Positions 24,817 to 32,756 are shown, counted from the stretch's first letter. The stretch: DNA of 64,000 nucleotides from JANNSX01 sp041397825 (GCA_041397825.1 JAWKVX010000002.1:558001-622000); one strand, 5' to 3'. Notes: generated from the letters alone by a model not told the origin. Translations and numbers: made by a program.

Positions 24817-26907
24817 TCAAATCGCCGGCGGGGATTGGGGGCGGATGGCACCAGGTTCTGAGAGATCCGGAGAGTCGGTCGTGAGCGAGGTCTCAGGGAC
24901 TGTGAATGTCCAAACGAACCCGTCTTTTCGGTAATCGCGGACAACCTCGCCACCGAGCGACTTGGTGAGCATTCGGTCGGTCACCAGTGAGCCAAAGCCA
25001 CTACGCTCGGGTTTCGAGACCGGCGGACCGTTCTGCTCCCGCCACGTGATGACGATCATCGATCTGGTGTCGTCCACTGTGTGGAGCTTGTCCCAGTCTA
25101 TCGTGACGACGCCACTTGGAACACTGTAGGCCCCGTGCTTGACCGCGTTCGTCGAAAGCTCGTGCAAGGCCATGCCTAAGGCCTGGATTGCTTTCGGGCT
25201 GAGCATCAGCCTCGGGCCAGACGCCGAGATCGCCGACAACCGATCTCCAGCAAATGGGCCGAGGTGCTTGTGGACGAGCTCAGCAAGATCCGCCCCTTGC
25301 CAATTGCTGGCCACGAGCAGATCATGCGATGCAGAGAGGCCTTGAAGCCTCTCGCCAAAGCGAATCTGAAATGCTTGGAGATCGTTCGAGGAGCGAGCCG
25401 TTTGGCTTGCCATGGACTGGACGATTGCGAGCAAGTTCTTTGACCGGTGCGTCAATTCCCGAATCAACAGTCGTTGCCGCGACTCGTGCTCCTTGCGGTG
25501 CGTGATGTCGTGAGCGATCGACGAAATCGCAATGACATGGCCATTCACATCGTAAATCGGTGAGACGTTTAGGGATACGGCGATTCGTGTACCGTCTCGC
25601 TTCAAACGGAAGGTCTCCAGTCGCACGGACTGACCCATTTTTGCATTGGCGATGTTCTGGTCATACTCGACACGCAGCTCGTCGGGGACCAGCACGGCCT
25701 TAGATTGGCCGATGATCTCGTTTTCCTGATAGCCGAACAGCTCTCGCGCTCCGGCATTCCAAGACAAGATGCGCCCATCCAAGCTGATACTCATGATTGC
25801 ATCGCCGGAAGTGGAAACGACGGCGGCAAGATGGGCGGCCTTCTCGACTGCGGCGTCGAACACGCGCTTGACGCCTGTCAGCTCCTTGATCGTTGTCGGG
25901 AACTTCGCAGGCCGGCCTTCGACATACGCATCCGCAGCAGCCTTGAGGCTTGTAAAGGGCTCGATGATCAGGCGGCCGAAATAGTATGACAGGCCGAGGC
26001 TCAGGCCGAGGATCAAGCCGATGGAGCCCGTCAACAGCCACAGCGACCGCCGAAGTGGACTTTCCAAGGCGGCCTTTGGAACCGCCACGACAGCGGTCCA
26101 GCCCGTCGAGTCTGAGCGGATGAAGGCGTTGCCCATGCTGACACCTTCATGCGTCACATTCTCAAACGATCCCACGGCTCGCCCGCCGGTCGCGACGGCG
26201 ATCAGCTCGGGTCTGGAGAATTTGCCAAGATAGAGCTCCGGAGACAGACTCCTTGCAACGAAACGACCTTTCTGGTCGATGACCGCGGCAACCCAGCCGT
26301 CTTCCAGCGAGAAGCTCGTGAAGGGATCATCGATCTTGTCGAGGGCGATGGAGGCTTCAATTGCGGACCGGCGGCCTGAAGGCGTAATGCGCGGCAGGAT
26401 GAGGAGTGCAGTTGTCGAATTGCCGTTGACATCTGTGAAGATGGGCGACACGACGCTCTGCCCATTGAGAGCCTTGTCGATCAGTGCCTTGTGATCGAAT
26501 CGCTCTGGATCTGACGGCAGCGCGCTCTCGGAGGTGGATGCGATCTCCTTGCCATCGGTATCGTAAAGACGAATTGTCTCGATCGTCTCGAGCGTCGTCA
26601 GGGCCCTTGCTTGCCGCAGAAACTCGTTCAGATCGTCCTCTGACAGGTTGGTCAGGGTCGAAAGACCGACAAGCGCGCCCCGCACCTGATCCACCGATCT
26701 GTCGACGTGCATCGATATTGATCGTGCGACGTCGATGCGCCGGATCTCGATCATCTCGATCTGGGTGTCGCTGTATCTGATCGCCAGGAAGAAAAGCACC
26801 AGGACCAGAGGAATGAGTACGGCCGCGGACTGGATGCTCAGCAGTCGTCGAATGGAGATGGGCGTCCGCGTGAAGCCGTTGATGCCTCGCAGTTTGATGG
26901 GTGACAT
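24817..26907 (-). CDS. Membrane sensor HWE histidine kinase with extracytoplasmic dCache-like domain and PAS
   Basis: 696 residues. Helix 1 (SAAVLIPLVLVLFFLAI) and helix 2 (LWLLTGSIGLILGLSLGLSYYF) bracket a periplasmic sensor of about 250 residues with dCache features (IRLYDTDGKEIAST, FVARSLSPELYLGKFSRPEL). A short HAMP-like linker, a PAS domain (SGDAIMSISLDGRILSWNAG), and an HWE kinase follow. The kinase has H487 in ELTHRSKNLLAIVQSMASQ, ELSTNAVKHGA and WREQNGPPV. This class phosphorylates PhyR in Methylobacterium and Caulobacter relatives. Its place just before phyR on the same strand side makes it the best PhyK candidate. Start 26907 is tentative; ATG 26973 is an alternative. Confidence 0.87.
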   Translation of the reverse strand: MSPIKLRGINGFTRTPISIRRLLSIQSAAVLIPLVLVLFFLAIRYSDTQIEMIEIRRIDVARSISMHVDRSVDQVRGALVGLSTLTNLSEDDLNEFLRQARALTTLETIETIRLYDTDGKEIASTSESALPSDPERFDHKALIDKALNGQSVVSPIFTDVNGNSTTALLILPRITPSGRRSAIEASIALDKIDDPFTSFSLEDGWVAAVIDQKGRFVARSLSPELYLGKFSRPELIAVATGGRAVGSFENVTHEGVSMGNAFIRSDSTGWTAVVAVPKAALESPLRRSLWLLTGSIGLILGLSLGLSYYFGRLIIEPFTSLKAAADAYVEGRPAKFPTTIKELTGVKRVFDAAVEKAAHLAAVVSTSGDAIMSISLDGRILSWNAGARELFGYQENEIIGQSKAVLVPDELRVEYDQNIANAKMGQSVRLETFRLKRDGTRIAVSLNVSPIYDVNGHVIAISSIAHDITHRKEHESRQRLLIRELTHRSKNLLAIVQSMASQTARSSNDLQAFQIRFGERLQGLSASHDLLVASNWQGADLAELVHKHLGPFAGDRLSAISASGPRLMLSPKAIQALGMALHELSTNAVKHGAYSVPSGVVTIDWDKLHTVDDTRSMIVITWREQNGPPVSKPERSGFGSLVTDRMLTKSLGGEVVRDYRKDGFVWTFTVPETSLTTDSPDLSEPGAIRPQSPPAI

Positions 26908-27026
26908 TGCGCCCTGGCAGATTGTCTGATCGATCCGATGAGCGGTCGTTGCTGCCGTCTCTGGTCCGGCCATCGCCCCGAGGCCGTGGGCGCTCACAGG
27001 GCGATGGCAATAGACCAGACTATCCG

Positions 27027-27425
27027 TCAGTCGAGATACGGGCAAACATATCGATTGCCGTCGTAGGAGAGATAGGTGCCCGTGCGCCAATCGAAGCTGC
27101 GGTAGCGCTGGGCGCAAGCCTCCATATCCGAATCACGCGCCCGGTTCTCACGAATGGCATTGGCGATGATCAGTCCGGCGACGGTGCCAAAGAACAGATT
27201 GCCGAGATTGCTTCCGTGATGGCGGTGCCGTCGATAGTTGGCGTAGCCGTTGCGCCGATTGGCGCGATAGTGCCGATTGTATTTCTTGTGCTTTACCTGC
27301 TCGACCGGAGGCGCGGTCACAGCTCGATGCAGCTGTCCCATGGAGGGGATCGGGGTTGCTGACGCTGAAGCGCTCGTCACAGCGCAGAGCGTTGCGGCGC
27401 AAAGTGCGGTTGAGATCGATCTCAT
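27027..27425 (-). CDS. BA14K-family secreted protein
   Basis: 132 residues: a Sec signal (MRSISTALCAATLCAVTSASASA), a histidine/asparagine/arginine-rich middle (HYRANRRNGYANYRRHRHH), a hydrophobic glycine segment (GNLFFGTVAGLIIANAI), and the BA14K motif EACAQRYRSFDWRTGTYLS ending in YVCPYL. The prototype is the Brucella 14-kDa immunoreactive lectin-like protein. ATG 27425 is favoured over TTG 27431 because AAGGA lies seven bases upstream. Confidence 0.88.
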   Translation of the reverse strand: MRSISTALCAATLCAVTSASASATPIPSMGQLHRAVTAPPVEQVKHKKYNRHYRANRRNGYANYRRHRHHGSNLGNLFFGTVAGLIIANAIRENRARDSDMEACAQRYRSFDWRTGTYLSYDGNRYVCPYLD

Positions 27426-27600
27426 GGTCAATTCCTTCTTCGTTTTGATCTTTGCGGCCGGCGTGGCCCGCCGCCCTTGAGGTCAAACGGCTGCAGACGC
27501 ATTTGGTTGCATCACTCGCTGCAACCGGATGAGAGTTGCCGCCGCTCGTGATCCCCGAGCTGCGATTCCTCGGTCGATCTCGCAATCGTTGAACAGTGCG

Positions 27601-27626
27601 GGAACCAAAGCGACACCCAAATCGTT
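27601..27626 (+). promoter_or_regulatory. EcfG promoter of the small RNA candidate
   Basis: GGAAC (27601-27605), 17 bases, CGTT (27623-27626): exact consensus with no protein gene downstream on this strand. A strong terminator follows within 100 bases. Confidence 0.7.
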
Positions 27627-27632
27627 CGATCA

Positions 27633-27723
27633 TCGCCGTGGCGGGGCCCCCACCCCAGCGAAGCCTCGGTCAAATAGAGAAACCCGTATGTCCCCCTCCG
27701 TACGGGTTTCTCTTTCTTGTTTT
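27633..27723 (+). ncRNA. Candidate general-stress small RNA, about 90 nt
   Basis: A predicted transcript runs from about seven bases after the EcfG -10 to the end of a rho-independent terminator. The first part (27638-27660) is GC-rich and could fold into a short GUGG/CCAC hairpin with exposed CCCC. The second part is the 13-bp terminator stem with a 12-base loop, UGUCCCCCUCCG. That loop contains CCUCC, complementary to Shine-Dalgarno sequences. The arrangement recalls GsrN of Caulobacter, a sigma-T-dependent small RNA with a C-rich target-binding loop. No homology is claimed. No protein frame fits the interval. Boundaries are inferred from motifs. Confidence 0.6.
27676..27723 (+). terminator. 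Rho-independent terminator with C-rich loop
   Basis: AGAGAAACCCGTA (27676-27688) pairs perfectly with TACGGGTTTCTCT (27701-27713); the tail is TTCTTGTTTT (27714-27723). It is the clearest intrinsic terminator in the window. Confidence 0.85.
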
Positions 27724-27863
27724 CCGCAGGGTTCGATGCGTCGAGCAACTTGCCTAGCCGCCCGCCACACGTCGCACGCTCGGGGGCGATGGTTGCGCCG
27801 CCGTCAGCCCATAGGTTGACCCTTTCTCGCCTCCATGCGCTGGCCAGGGACAATGCCAGCAGC

Positions 27864-28667
27864 TCAGGCGGCCGTCTTCCGCGATGCCATGTCCTCGAAG
27901 AACAGAGCCTGGCTGATGATGGCTTTCACCATCGTCGGCTGGAATGGCTTGGTGATGAGGAACGTCGGCTCCGGTCGCTCGCCGGTCAGCAGTCTTTCGG
28001 GAAAGGCCGTAATGAAGATGACCGGGACCTGGAACATCCCCAAGATCTCATTGACGGCGTCGAGGCCCGAAGAGCCGTCCGCAAGGTGGATGTCGGCCAG
28101 GATCAGCCCTGGTCGTTTGCTGGCAACGAGAGCCACCGCCTCGCGCCTCGTACGGGCATTTCCCGCCACCTGGTGACCGAGCGACTGGACAAGCTCTTCG
28201 AGGTCCATAGCGATCAGCGGCTCGTCCTCGATGATCAGTACATCCGTCGCTAGCTGCTGGCCGATCTCGATCGAGGCCTGGTCCAGCAACTCTCGGATGT
28301 CATCCGGCGCCATCGACAGCGCAGCCGCCGCCTCGTCGATAGATAAATTCTCCAAGGCGACCAACAGGAACGCCTGCCTGGGCAGCGGCGTCAGTCTCTC
28401 GAGACGGTGGTCGGCGACCTGGCGATCATCAGAGGCGGCCGTTTCGGTCTCCGTGTTCACCCGAACCGAGTTCCAGACCGACAGTAATATGCGAAACAGA
28501 CCGGCCCTGATGCTGATGTGCCGGGAAAGCACATTGGGATCCTCGATCAAGGCCTCGAGCGCCGCGGCGACATAGCTGTCGCCACTGGCCTGGCTCCCGG
28601 TTAGGGCACGCGCGAACCGGCGCAGGAAAGGAAGCTCGCGGGCGACTTCTGCGGAGATTGGAACCAT
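27864..28667 (-). CDS. phyR: PhyR-type response regulator with sigma-like domain
   Basis: 267 residues. The N-terminal half imitates an ECF sigma factor (VARELPFLRRFARALTGSQ; LTPLPRQAFLLVALENLSI; EAAAALSMAPDDIRELL). The C-terminal half is a receiver (DVLIIEDEPLIAMDLEELV) with phospho-acceptor D192 in ILADIHL, the T in FITAFPE and K in ITKPFQP. When phosphorylated, PhyR binds NepR and frees EcfG. It is divergent from nepR-ecfG, the standard arrangement. An EcfG-like promoter (28718-28742, minus) gives positive feedback. Confidence 0.96.
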   Translation of the reverse strand: MVPISAEVARELPFLRRFARALTGSQASGDSYVAAALEALIEDPNVLSRHISIRAGLFRILLSVWNSVRVNTETETAASDDRQVADHRLERLTPLPRQAFLLVALENLSIDEAAAALSMAPDDIRELLDQASIEIGQQLATDVLIIEDEPLIAMDLEELVQSLGHQVAGNARTRREAVALVASKRPGLILADIHLADGSSGLDAVNEILGMFQVPVIFITAFPERLLTGERPEPTFLITKPFQPTMVKAIISQALFFEDMASRKTAA

Positions 28668-28684
28668 CGGCGCTCACCATCGTT
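28660..28684 (+). promoter_or_regulatory. EcfG-type site, candidate for nepR-ecfG
   Basis: GGAAC (28660-28664), 16 bases, CGTT (28681-28684): an exact match over the phyR start codon, pointing toward nepR, which begins 281 bases further on. The implied leader is long. The match could be coincidental, but no other GGAAC lies closer. Confidence 0.45.
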
Positions 28685-28717
28685 GGACTGTTGTGAGGAT
28701 TTCGTCGAGTTCGACCG

Positions 28718-28742
28718 AACCCATGGCGACGGAAAAAGTTCC
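28718..28742 (-). promoter_or_regulatory. EcfG-like promoter of phyR
   Basis: Minus strand GGAAC (28742-28738), 16 bases, GGTT (28721-28718), about 51 bases before the phyR start. One mismatch in the -10. Autoregulation of phyR by EcfG is well known in related bacteria. Confidence 0.6.
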
Positions 28743-28964
28743 GCGAGGCGGCAACCTTTTCTCGTCTGGGGCGTTGGCTACTGGATTTCGGCCCAACCGC
28801 ATACGTACGGGTGGCCGGTCGCGGACAGTCGAAAGAGAGCCCTGAGGATTGATGGCGATTGAGACAGAGCTTGCCTGAATGGCAACGTTGAGCCAATTGA
28901 GAGCCAAGAGCACTTACGGCCGATTTCGTCCGGTGACGGTCGACGAACATCTCAAGGTGTGTAC

Positions 28965-29198
28965 ATGGCAAGGTTGAAAGGTGGTCCTAAGAAAAAACCG
29001 AGCGCAGATGACATGGGAAATCTTACGGATACATTAGGTCATAAGCTGAGAAATGCATACGGGCATCTCTTGAACGAGCCGATCCCCGACCGGTTCTTTG
29101 AATTGCTGCAGAAACTGGACGATGCCGCCAAGCGTAAGGCGGATGCGGGAGATGACCGCCGGGGCATGATCGACACCAAGACGACGGACGGGGAATGA
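28965..29198 (+). CDS. nepR: NepR anti-sigma factor
   Basis: 77 residues with the NepR core: LGHKLRNAYGHLLNEPIPDR followed by FFELLQKLD, the two helices that wrap around sigma regions 2 and 4 of EcfG or the sigma-like domain of PhyR. A basic N-terminus (KGGPKKKPS) and a charged tail flank it. ATG 28965 is used because AAGG lies seven bases upstream; GTG 28959 is less likely. The next gene, ecfG, begins seven bases after the stop. Confidence 0.94.
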   Translation: MARLKGGPKKKPSADDMGNLTDTLGHKLRNAYGHLLNEPIPDRFFELLQKLDDAAKRKADAGDDRRGMIDTKTTDGE

Positions 29199-29205
29199 GG
29201 CGTGC

Positions 29206-29745
29206 ATGCAGCATCTCCCGACACCGCAAACGAGGCAGGCGCTGGTGGGTGCCATACCCAATCTGCGCGCCTTTGCTCTAGCACTTTGTGGCGACCCGGT
29301 CAGAGCCGATGATCTCGTTCAGGAAACGCTGGTCAAGGCCTGGCATAAGCTCGATACGTTCGAGGAAGGGACCAGCCTGAAATCTTGGTTGTTCACCATA
29401 TTGAGGAACACGTTCTATTCCGAGTATCGTCGTCGGCGGCGTGAGACCTCCGACCCTGACGGCGAGCATGCAGCCAAGCTCAAATCTCAACCAAGTCAGC
29501 ACTCGGCGCTGGAGCTGAACGAGCTGATGAAGGCTATGGACCTTTTACCCCCCGATCAACGGGAGGCCTTGCTGTTGGTTGGCGCCGAGGGACTGGCATA
29601 TGAGGAAGTCGCGGCCATAACCGGTTGCGCTGTCGGCACCGTCAAGAGCCGGGTCAATCGCGCCCGCGCCAAGATCGCGAAGATGCTCGACGGTGAGACG
29701 AATGACCTGCCTGGGGATCGGCCGAGAACCTCTCTGACGGCGTGA
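29206..29745 (+). CDS. ecfG: General stress ECF sigma factor EcfG
   Basis: 179 residues. Region 2 is seen in LRAFALALCGDPVRADDLVQ, KAWHKLDTF and LKSWLFTILRNTFYSEYRRR; region 4 is in LLPPDQREALLLVGAEGL and VAAITGCAVGTVKSRVNRAR. This matches the EcfG (ECF15) group that recognises GGAAC-N16/17-CGTT. It is co-transcribed with nepR. At least a dozen matching sites occur in the flanking 17 kb, so many neighbours are probably its targets. Confidence 0.95.
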   Translation: MQHLPTPQTRQALVGAIPNLRAFALALCGDPVRADDLVQETLVKAWHKLDTFEEGTSLKSWLFTILRNTFYSEYRRRRRETSDPDGEHAAKLKSQPSQHSALELNELMKAMDLLPPDQREALLLVGAEGLAYEEVAAITGCAVGTVKSRVNRARAKIAKMLDGETNDLPGDRPRTSLTA

Positions 29746-29819
29746 TCTGCCTGCGTCGATCGTTGCTGGCGACGATCAATTTCTCACCGTTTTTCGCACA
29801 CTCTGCCGACACCACTGAA

Positions 29820-30005
29820 CTACGTCTCATGGGCGGTCGCGACCGCGAAGGGCAACTCGGTGGGCGCTTCTTGGGCGTCGGCCGGTGCTTGGAGCGGAAA
29901 TGCCGAAACGGAAGACCATTCCATGTGTGCGTCGCTCAGCGCGATGCAAGCAGTAGAGAGAGCAATCGTCGCCAAAACCAGCATTACGATCTGGGCGTTG
30001 AGCAT
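29820..30005 (-). CDS. Small membrane-anchored protein, stress-controlled
   Basis: 61 residues: one N-terminal hydrophobic helix (MLNAQIVMLVLATIALSTACIALS) and a short polar tail with prolines. A cysteine in the helix (STAC) is not a convincing lipobox. ATG 30005 has GGAGG five bases upstream. A consensus EcfG site (30067-30092, minus) lies about 62 bases before it, which strengthens the case that this short frame is real. No family recognised. It converges with ecfG. Confidence 0.6.
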   Translation of the reverse strand: MLNAQIVMLVLATIALSTACIALSDAHMEWSSVSAFPLQAPADAQEAPTELPFAVATAHET

Positions 30006-30066
30006 GTCCGCCTCCATCTTCGTCCCTTCGAGTGCGCAAGTCCGGGCGCGATCTCATCATCAAACA

Positions 30067-30092
30067 AACGAACGTCGTCGGTGACCGGTTCC
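30067..30092 (-). promoter_or_regulatory. EcfG promoter of the 61-residue protein gene
   Basis: Minus strand GGAAC (30092-30088), 17 bases, CGTT (30070-30067). Divergent from the site at 30146-30170. Confidence 0.65.
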
Positions 30093-30145
30093 GCCAGTCA
30101 TCGTCGTTGGCCTGCCGCTGCAATGGCGTGCTGGGAGCAGCGCGC

Positions 30146-30170
30146 GGAACTCAGGTCGCGCACCTGCGTT
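30146..30170 (+). promoter_or_regulatory. EcfG promoter of the 98-residue protein gene
   Basis: GGAAC (30146-30150), 16 bases, CGTT (30167-30170): exact consensus, about 55 bases before ATG 30226. Confidence 0.72.
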
Positions 30171-30225
30171 TCTCTTAGAATGGACTGTGCCGCACGTTGA
30201 CAGTCACCAAAGGAAAGGTGTGCCA

Positions 30226-30522
30226 ATGGGTGAGATTCTCAGCATCAATCCGCACCAGGCGCGAATGGAGCCTGAAGCCGAGTTCGAATCGCCCCGGGCT
30301 CTCGAGCTCGACAGCGCCCTCACTCGGGGTCAAAAGATCGCTACTCTCGACCGCTGGGCAGCTGATGTGGAGGCACGATTGTCCGCGGCGAGCGAAGGCA
30401 TGCTTGGAGGCACGGGCAGTCAGACGAATGACGCTGATCTTCTCAAGTTGATTGGAGAATCGCGCCAGCGACTGACCGCAAAGGATCACACCACGTCACC
30501 GGCGTGCGCCGACCAGGACTAG
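30226..30522 (+). CDS. Conserved-type small hypothetical protein, stress-controlled
   Basis: 98 residues, soluble, mostly helical. The core ALTRGQKIATLDRWAADVEA and DLLKLIGESRQRL resemble short hypothetical proteins that accompany general-stress genes in Rhizobiales, as far as I recall; no function is known. ATG 30226 is preceded by AAGGAAAGG. An exact EcfG promoter stands upstream. Confidence 0.7.
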   Translation: MGEILSINPHQARMEPEAEFESPRALELDSALTRGQKIATLDRWAADVEARLSAASEGMLGGTGSQTNDADLLKLIGESRQRLTAKDHTTSPACADQD

Positions 30523-30641
30523 CCGATCGGGGCGTGCTGCAAGCAACCAGACACTGTGATGGCGCCGCGAGGCCGGCCATCCGTCGCCCCTGGTACGGCA
30601 ATCGACCATCGGCCCAGCACTCGAGACGGACCTCGAGAAGC

Positions 30642-30731
30642 TGGCGGAGAGAGGGGGATTCGAACCCCCGAGACGGTTGCCCGTCTACACGCGTTCCAGG
30701 CGTGCGCCTTCAACCACTCGGCCACCTCCCC
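30642..30731 (-). tRNA. tRNA-Ser (anticodon GGA)
   Basis: On the minus strand the 5-prime acceptor GGGGAGG (30731-30725) pairs, with G-U wobbles, to TCTCTCC before GCCA (encoded CCA at 30644-30642). The D arm has GGCCGAGTGGTTGAAGGC. The anticodon stem CACGC/GCGTG encloses CTGGAAC, giving anticodon GGA. A long variable arm (TAGACGGGCAACCGTCT) and the GGTTCGAATCC T arm complete a class II serine tRNA. Confidence 0.97.
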
Positions 30732-30957
30732 GATCTGTTCCCGGCCTGCTGAGCGTTTCGGCGTAACCGAGATGCCGCCAGGACAGTCGCGGCGCACTAT
30801 AGTCATCACGACATGTTGCGCAAGATTTGACCAGCAACCGGCGGCCCGGGCTCTCAAAGTGGAAGACCTCCGCCGGCTCCGAGCCTATATGGTGACAGTG
30901 CTGCCGGTCCGAACCGGCTCCGAATCTGGCAAAATGCCCGAAATCCGAGAGGGCACC

Positions 30958-31272
30958 ATGTGGTTCTTCAGGCTACTCGGCAGCTGGTCGATGATCGTCG
31001 CGGTCATCTCTCTCGTGGGCGACTTCACGCGTGCCGTCGGTACCGGCAACGGGCTGGTCTTCACCAGCCTCGGCCGCCAGTGGTTCGAGCTGAGCCCAGC
31101 GGGTCTCAATGCGCTGCAGGCCGCGCTCGAGCGCTACATTCATCCCTATGCCTGGGATCCGGTCGCCAGCTTCGTCCTTGAAACACCGACCTGGGTGGTC
31201 TTTGCAACTATCGGCCTCTTGCTCTATGTCGCCGGCCGGCGCCGCGAGCGGGTCAATATCTTTGCAAATTGA
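30958..31272 (+). CDS. Small hypothetical membrane protein
   Basis: 104 residues with two hydrophobic helices, LLGSWSMIVAVISLVGDFTR and WVVFATIGLLLYVAGRRR, and a middle region (LGRQWFELSPAGLNALQAAL, YIHPYAWDPV). I recognise the pattern from unnamed Rhizobiales membrane proteins but no function is known. GAGAGGG precedes ATG 30958. It is the first plus-strand gene after the tRNA and has no obvious EcfG site. Confidence 0.72.
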   Translation: MWFFRLLGSWSMIVAVISLVGDFTRAVGTGNGLVFTSLGRQWFELSPAGLNALQAALERYIHPYAWDPVASFVLETPTWVVFATIGLLLYVAGRRRERVNIFAN

Positions 31273-31418
31273 CGCAGGTCCGCCGGCCATCTCGGGCGCG
31301 AAGGGGCTTGCGCGGTTCGCCCCTGCTAAGCCAAGATCAATGCCCTGATTTGTCAGAGCGGCTCGGTCCCAAGCGGCCGGTCGGAGCCGTCTCAACGATG
31401 GCCGCAACGGGAGCGATG

Positions 31419-32567
31419 ATGTCCAAGATTTCTCGGCGCAATTTCATGCAGCAATCGGCCGCCATGGCAGCGGCGTTTGCTGCCACCGGCAGCCTCGGAC
31501 TGTCGCGGCCCGCCTACGCCGCGCGCGAGACGGAGCTGAATATTCTTTGCTGGGAAGGCTACAACTCGGCGCAGGTGCTGGATCCGTTTCGCTCGTCCAA
31601 GTCAGCCACGGTGAAGGCGGAGAGCCTCACCAACAATCCGACGATGATCAACCGGCTGCGCGCCGGCGAGACCAATGTCTGGGATCTGATCAATGTCAAC
31701 AATCCTTGGGCGCGCAAGATCATGCTGCCCGAGAACCTCATCAAGCCGCTCGATCGCGCGAAATTCGAGCCCTTCTTCGAGAAGATGCTGCCGGCGTTCA
31801 AGCCGCCCTACAAGTGGGCGATGGATGACGCAGGCGCGCAGCTCATCGGCATGGCTCAGCGATTCGGGCCCTATTCCTTTGTCGTCAACACCGACAAGAT
31901 CAGCCGGCAGACGGCTGAGGATCAGGGTTGGGACCTGTGGAACGACCCGGCGCTTGCCGGCAAGTACGGGATCCTCGAGTCCGACGACTGGAACGTATTC
32001 AATATTTGTGCCATCGCCGGCTTCGATCCGTTCAAGGTGCACACGGACGAGGAGATTGCGAAGTTCAGCGAGACCGCCAAACGTGTCTTCGCAAACAAGA
32101 AGCTCGTCGGCGACATCGCCACGAACAATCAGGCCCTGATCTCCGGCGAGACGGACTTCTATCTGACCGGCGGCACCTACTCGGTCTCGCCGGCGCGCGC
32201 CGACGGCCAGATGCAACTCCGTGGCATCACGCCGAAGAAAGGCCCGTTTGCTGGCGGCAAGGGCGGCATTGCCTGGATCGAGATCACCTCGGTGGTCAAC
32301 AATCCGCAGCTGTCGCCGCTCGCCGAGGAGTTCCTGGCCTATGTCCAGGATCCGGCCATGTCGCACACGGTGGCCTTTGCCGAAGGCACGTTCAATCCCG
32401 TGACGCAGATGGGCAATCCCGACTGCTTCAAGCTGTTCACCAAGGAAGAGCTCGACGCTATTCAGTGGGACAGCCTCGAGGAGGAGATGGCCGGTTGCGT
32501 CGAGTACGACATCGTGCCGGACTACGACAAGCTCCTCGACGTCTGGAACGACGCAAAGAAGGGCTAG
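31419..32567 (+). CDS. ABC transporter substrate-binding protein, polyamine/spermidine class, Tat signal
   Basis: 382 residues. A twin-arginine signal (SRRNFMQQSAAMAAAFAATG) ends near AYA. The mature part is a PotD/PotF-like family 1 binding protein (NILCWEGYNSAQVLDPF; YSFVVNTDKISRQTAEDQGWD; FLAYVQDPAMSHTVAF). GGGAG five bases upstream supports ATG 31419. Two ATP-driven permeases and an ATPase follow. The ligand could be a polyamine, an opine-like compound or another cationic amine. Confidence 0.9.
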   Translation: MSKISRRNFMQQSAAMAAAFAATGSLGLSRPAYAARETELNILCWEGYNSAQVLDPFRSSKSATVKAESLTNNPTMINRLRAGETNVWDLINVNNPWARKIMLPENLIKPLDRAKFEPFFEKMLPAFKPPYKWAMDDAGAQLIGMAQRFGPYSFVVNTDKISRQTAEDQGWDLWNDPALAGKYGILESDDWNVFNICAIAGFDPFKVHTDEEIAKFSETAKRVFANKKLVGDIATNNQALISGETDFYLTGGTYSVSPARADGQMQLRGITPKKGPFAGGKGGIAWIEITSVVNNPQLSPLAEEFLAYVQDPAMSHTVAFAEGTFNPVTQMGNPDCFKLFTKEELDAIQWDSLEEEMAGCVEYDIVPDYDKLLDVWNDAKKG

Positions 32568-32568
32568 T

Positions 32569-32699
32569 GGGTCGATCCGGAAATTCGCCAAGCGCTTAGC
32601 GCTTGCAGCCTGGTCTGTCGAATTTCGGGTCCGGAGCACTGGTCGACCCCGATCGCTTCGCGTGACGAGCCGCCTCTCCTTCGCCGCAAGGGGAGGCGG
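32569..32699. repeat. Nested inverted repeats between binding-protein and ATPase genes
   Basis: GGGTCGA (32569-32575) pairs with TCGACCC (32643-32649), enclosing GAAATTCG/CGAATTTC and a small AAGCGC-tta-GCGCTT hairpin (32590-32604). A second hairpin, CCGCCTCTCC (32670-32679) with GGGGAGGCGG (32690-32699), follows. Such structures after binding-protein genes often stabilise the upstream mRNA or attenuate the downstream genes. Confidence 0.5.
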
Positions 32700-32756
32700 T
32701 GGCGTTCGGGTCCGGCAGAACTGATATTCCACAACCGCCGAAGGCGCGACGGGACA

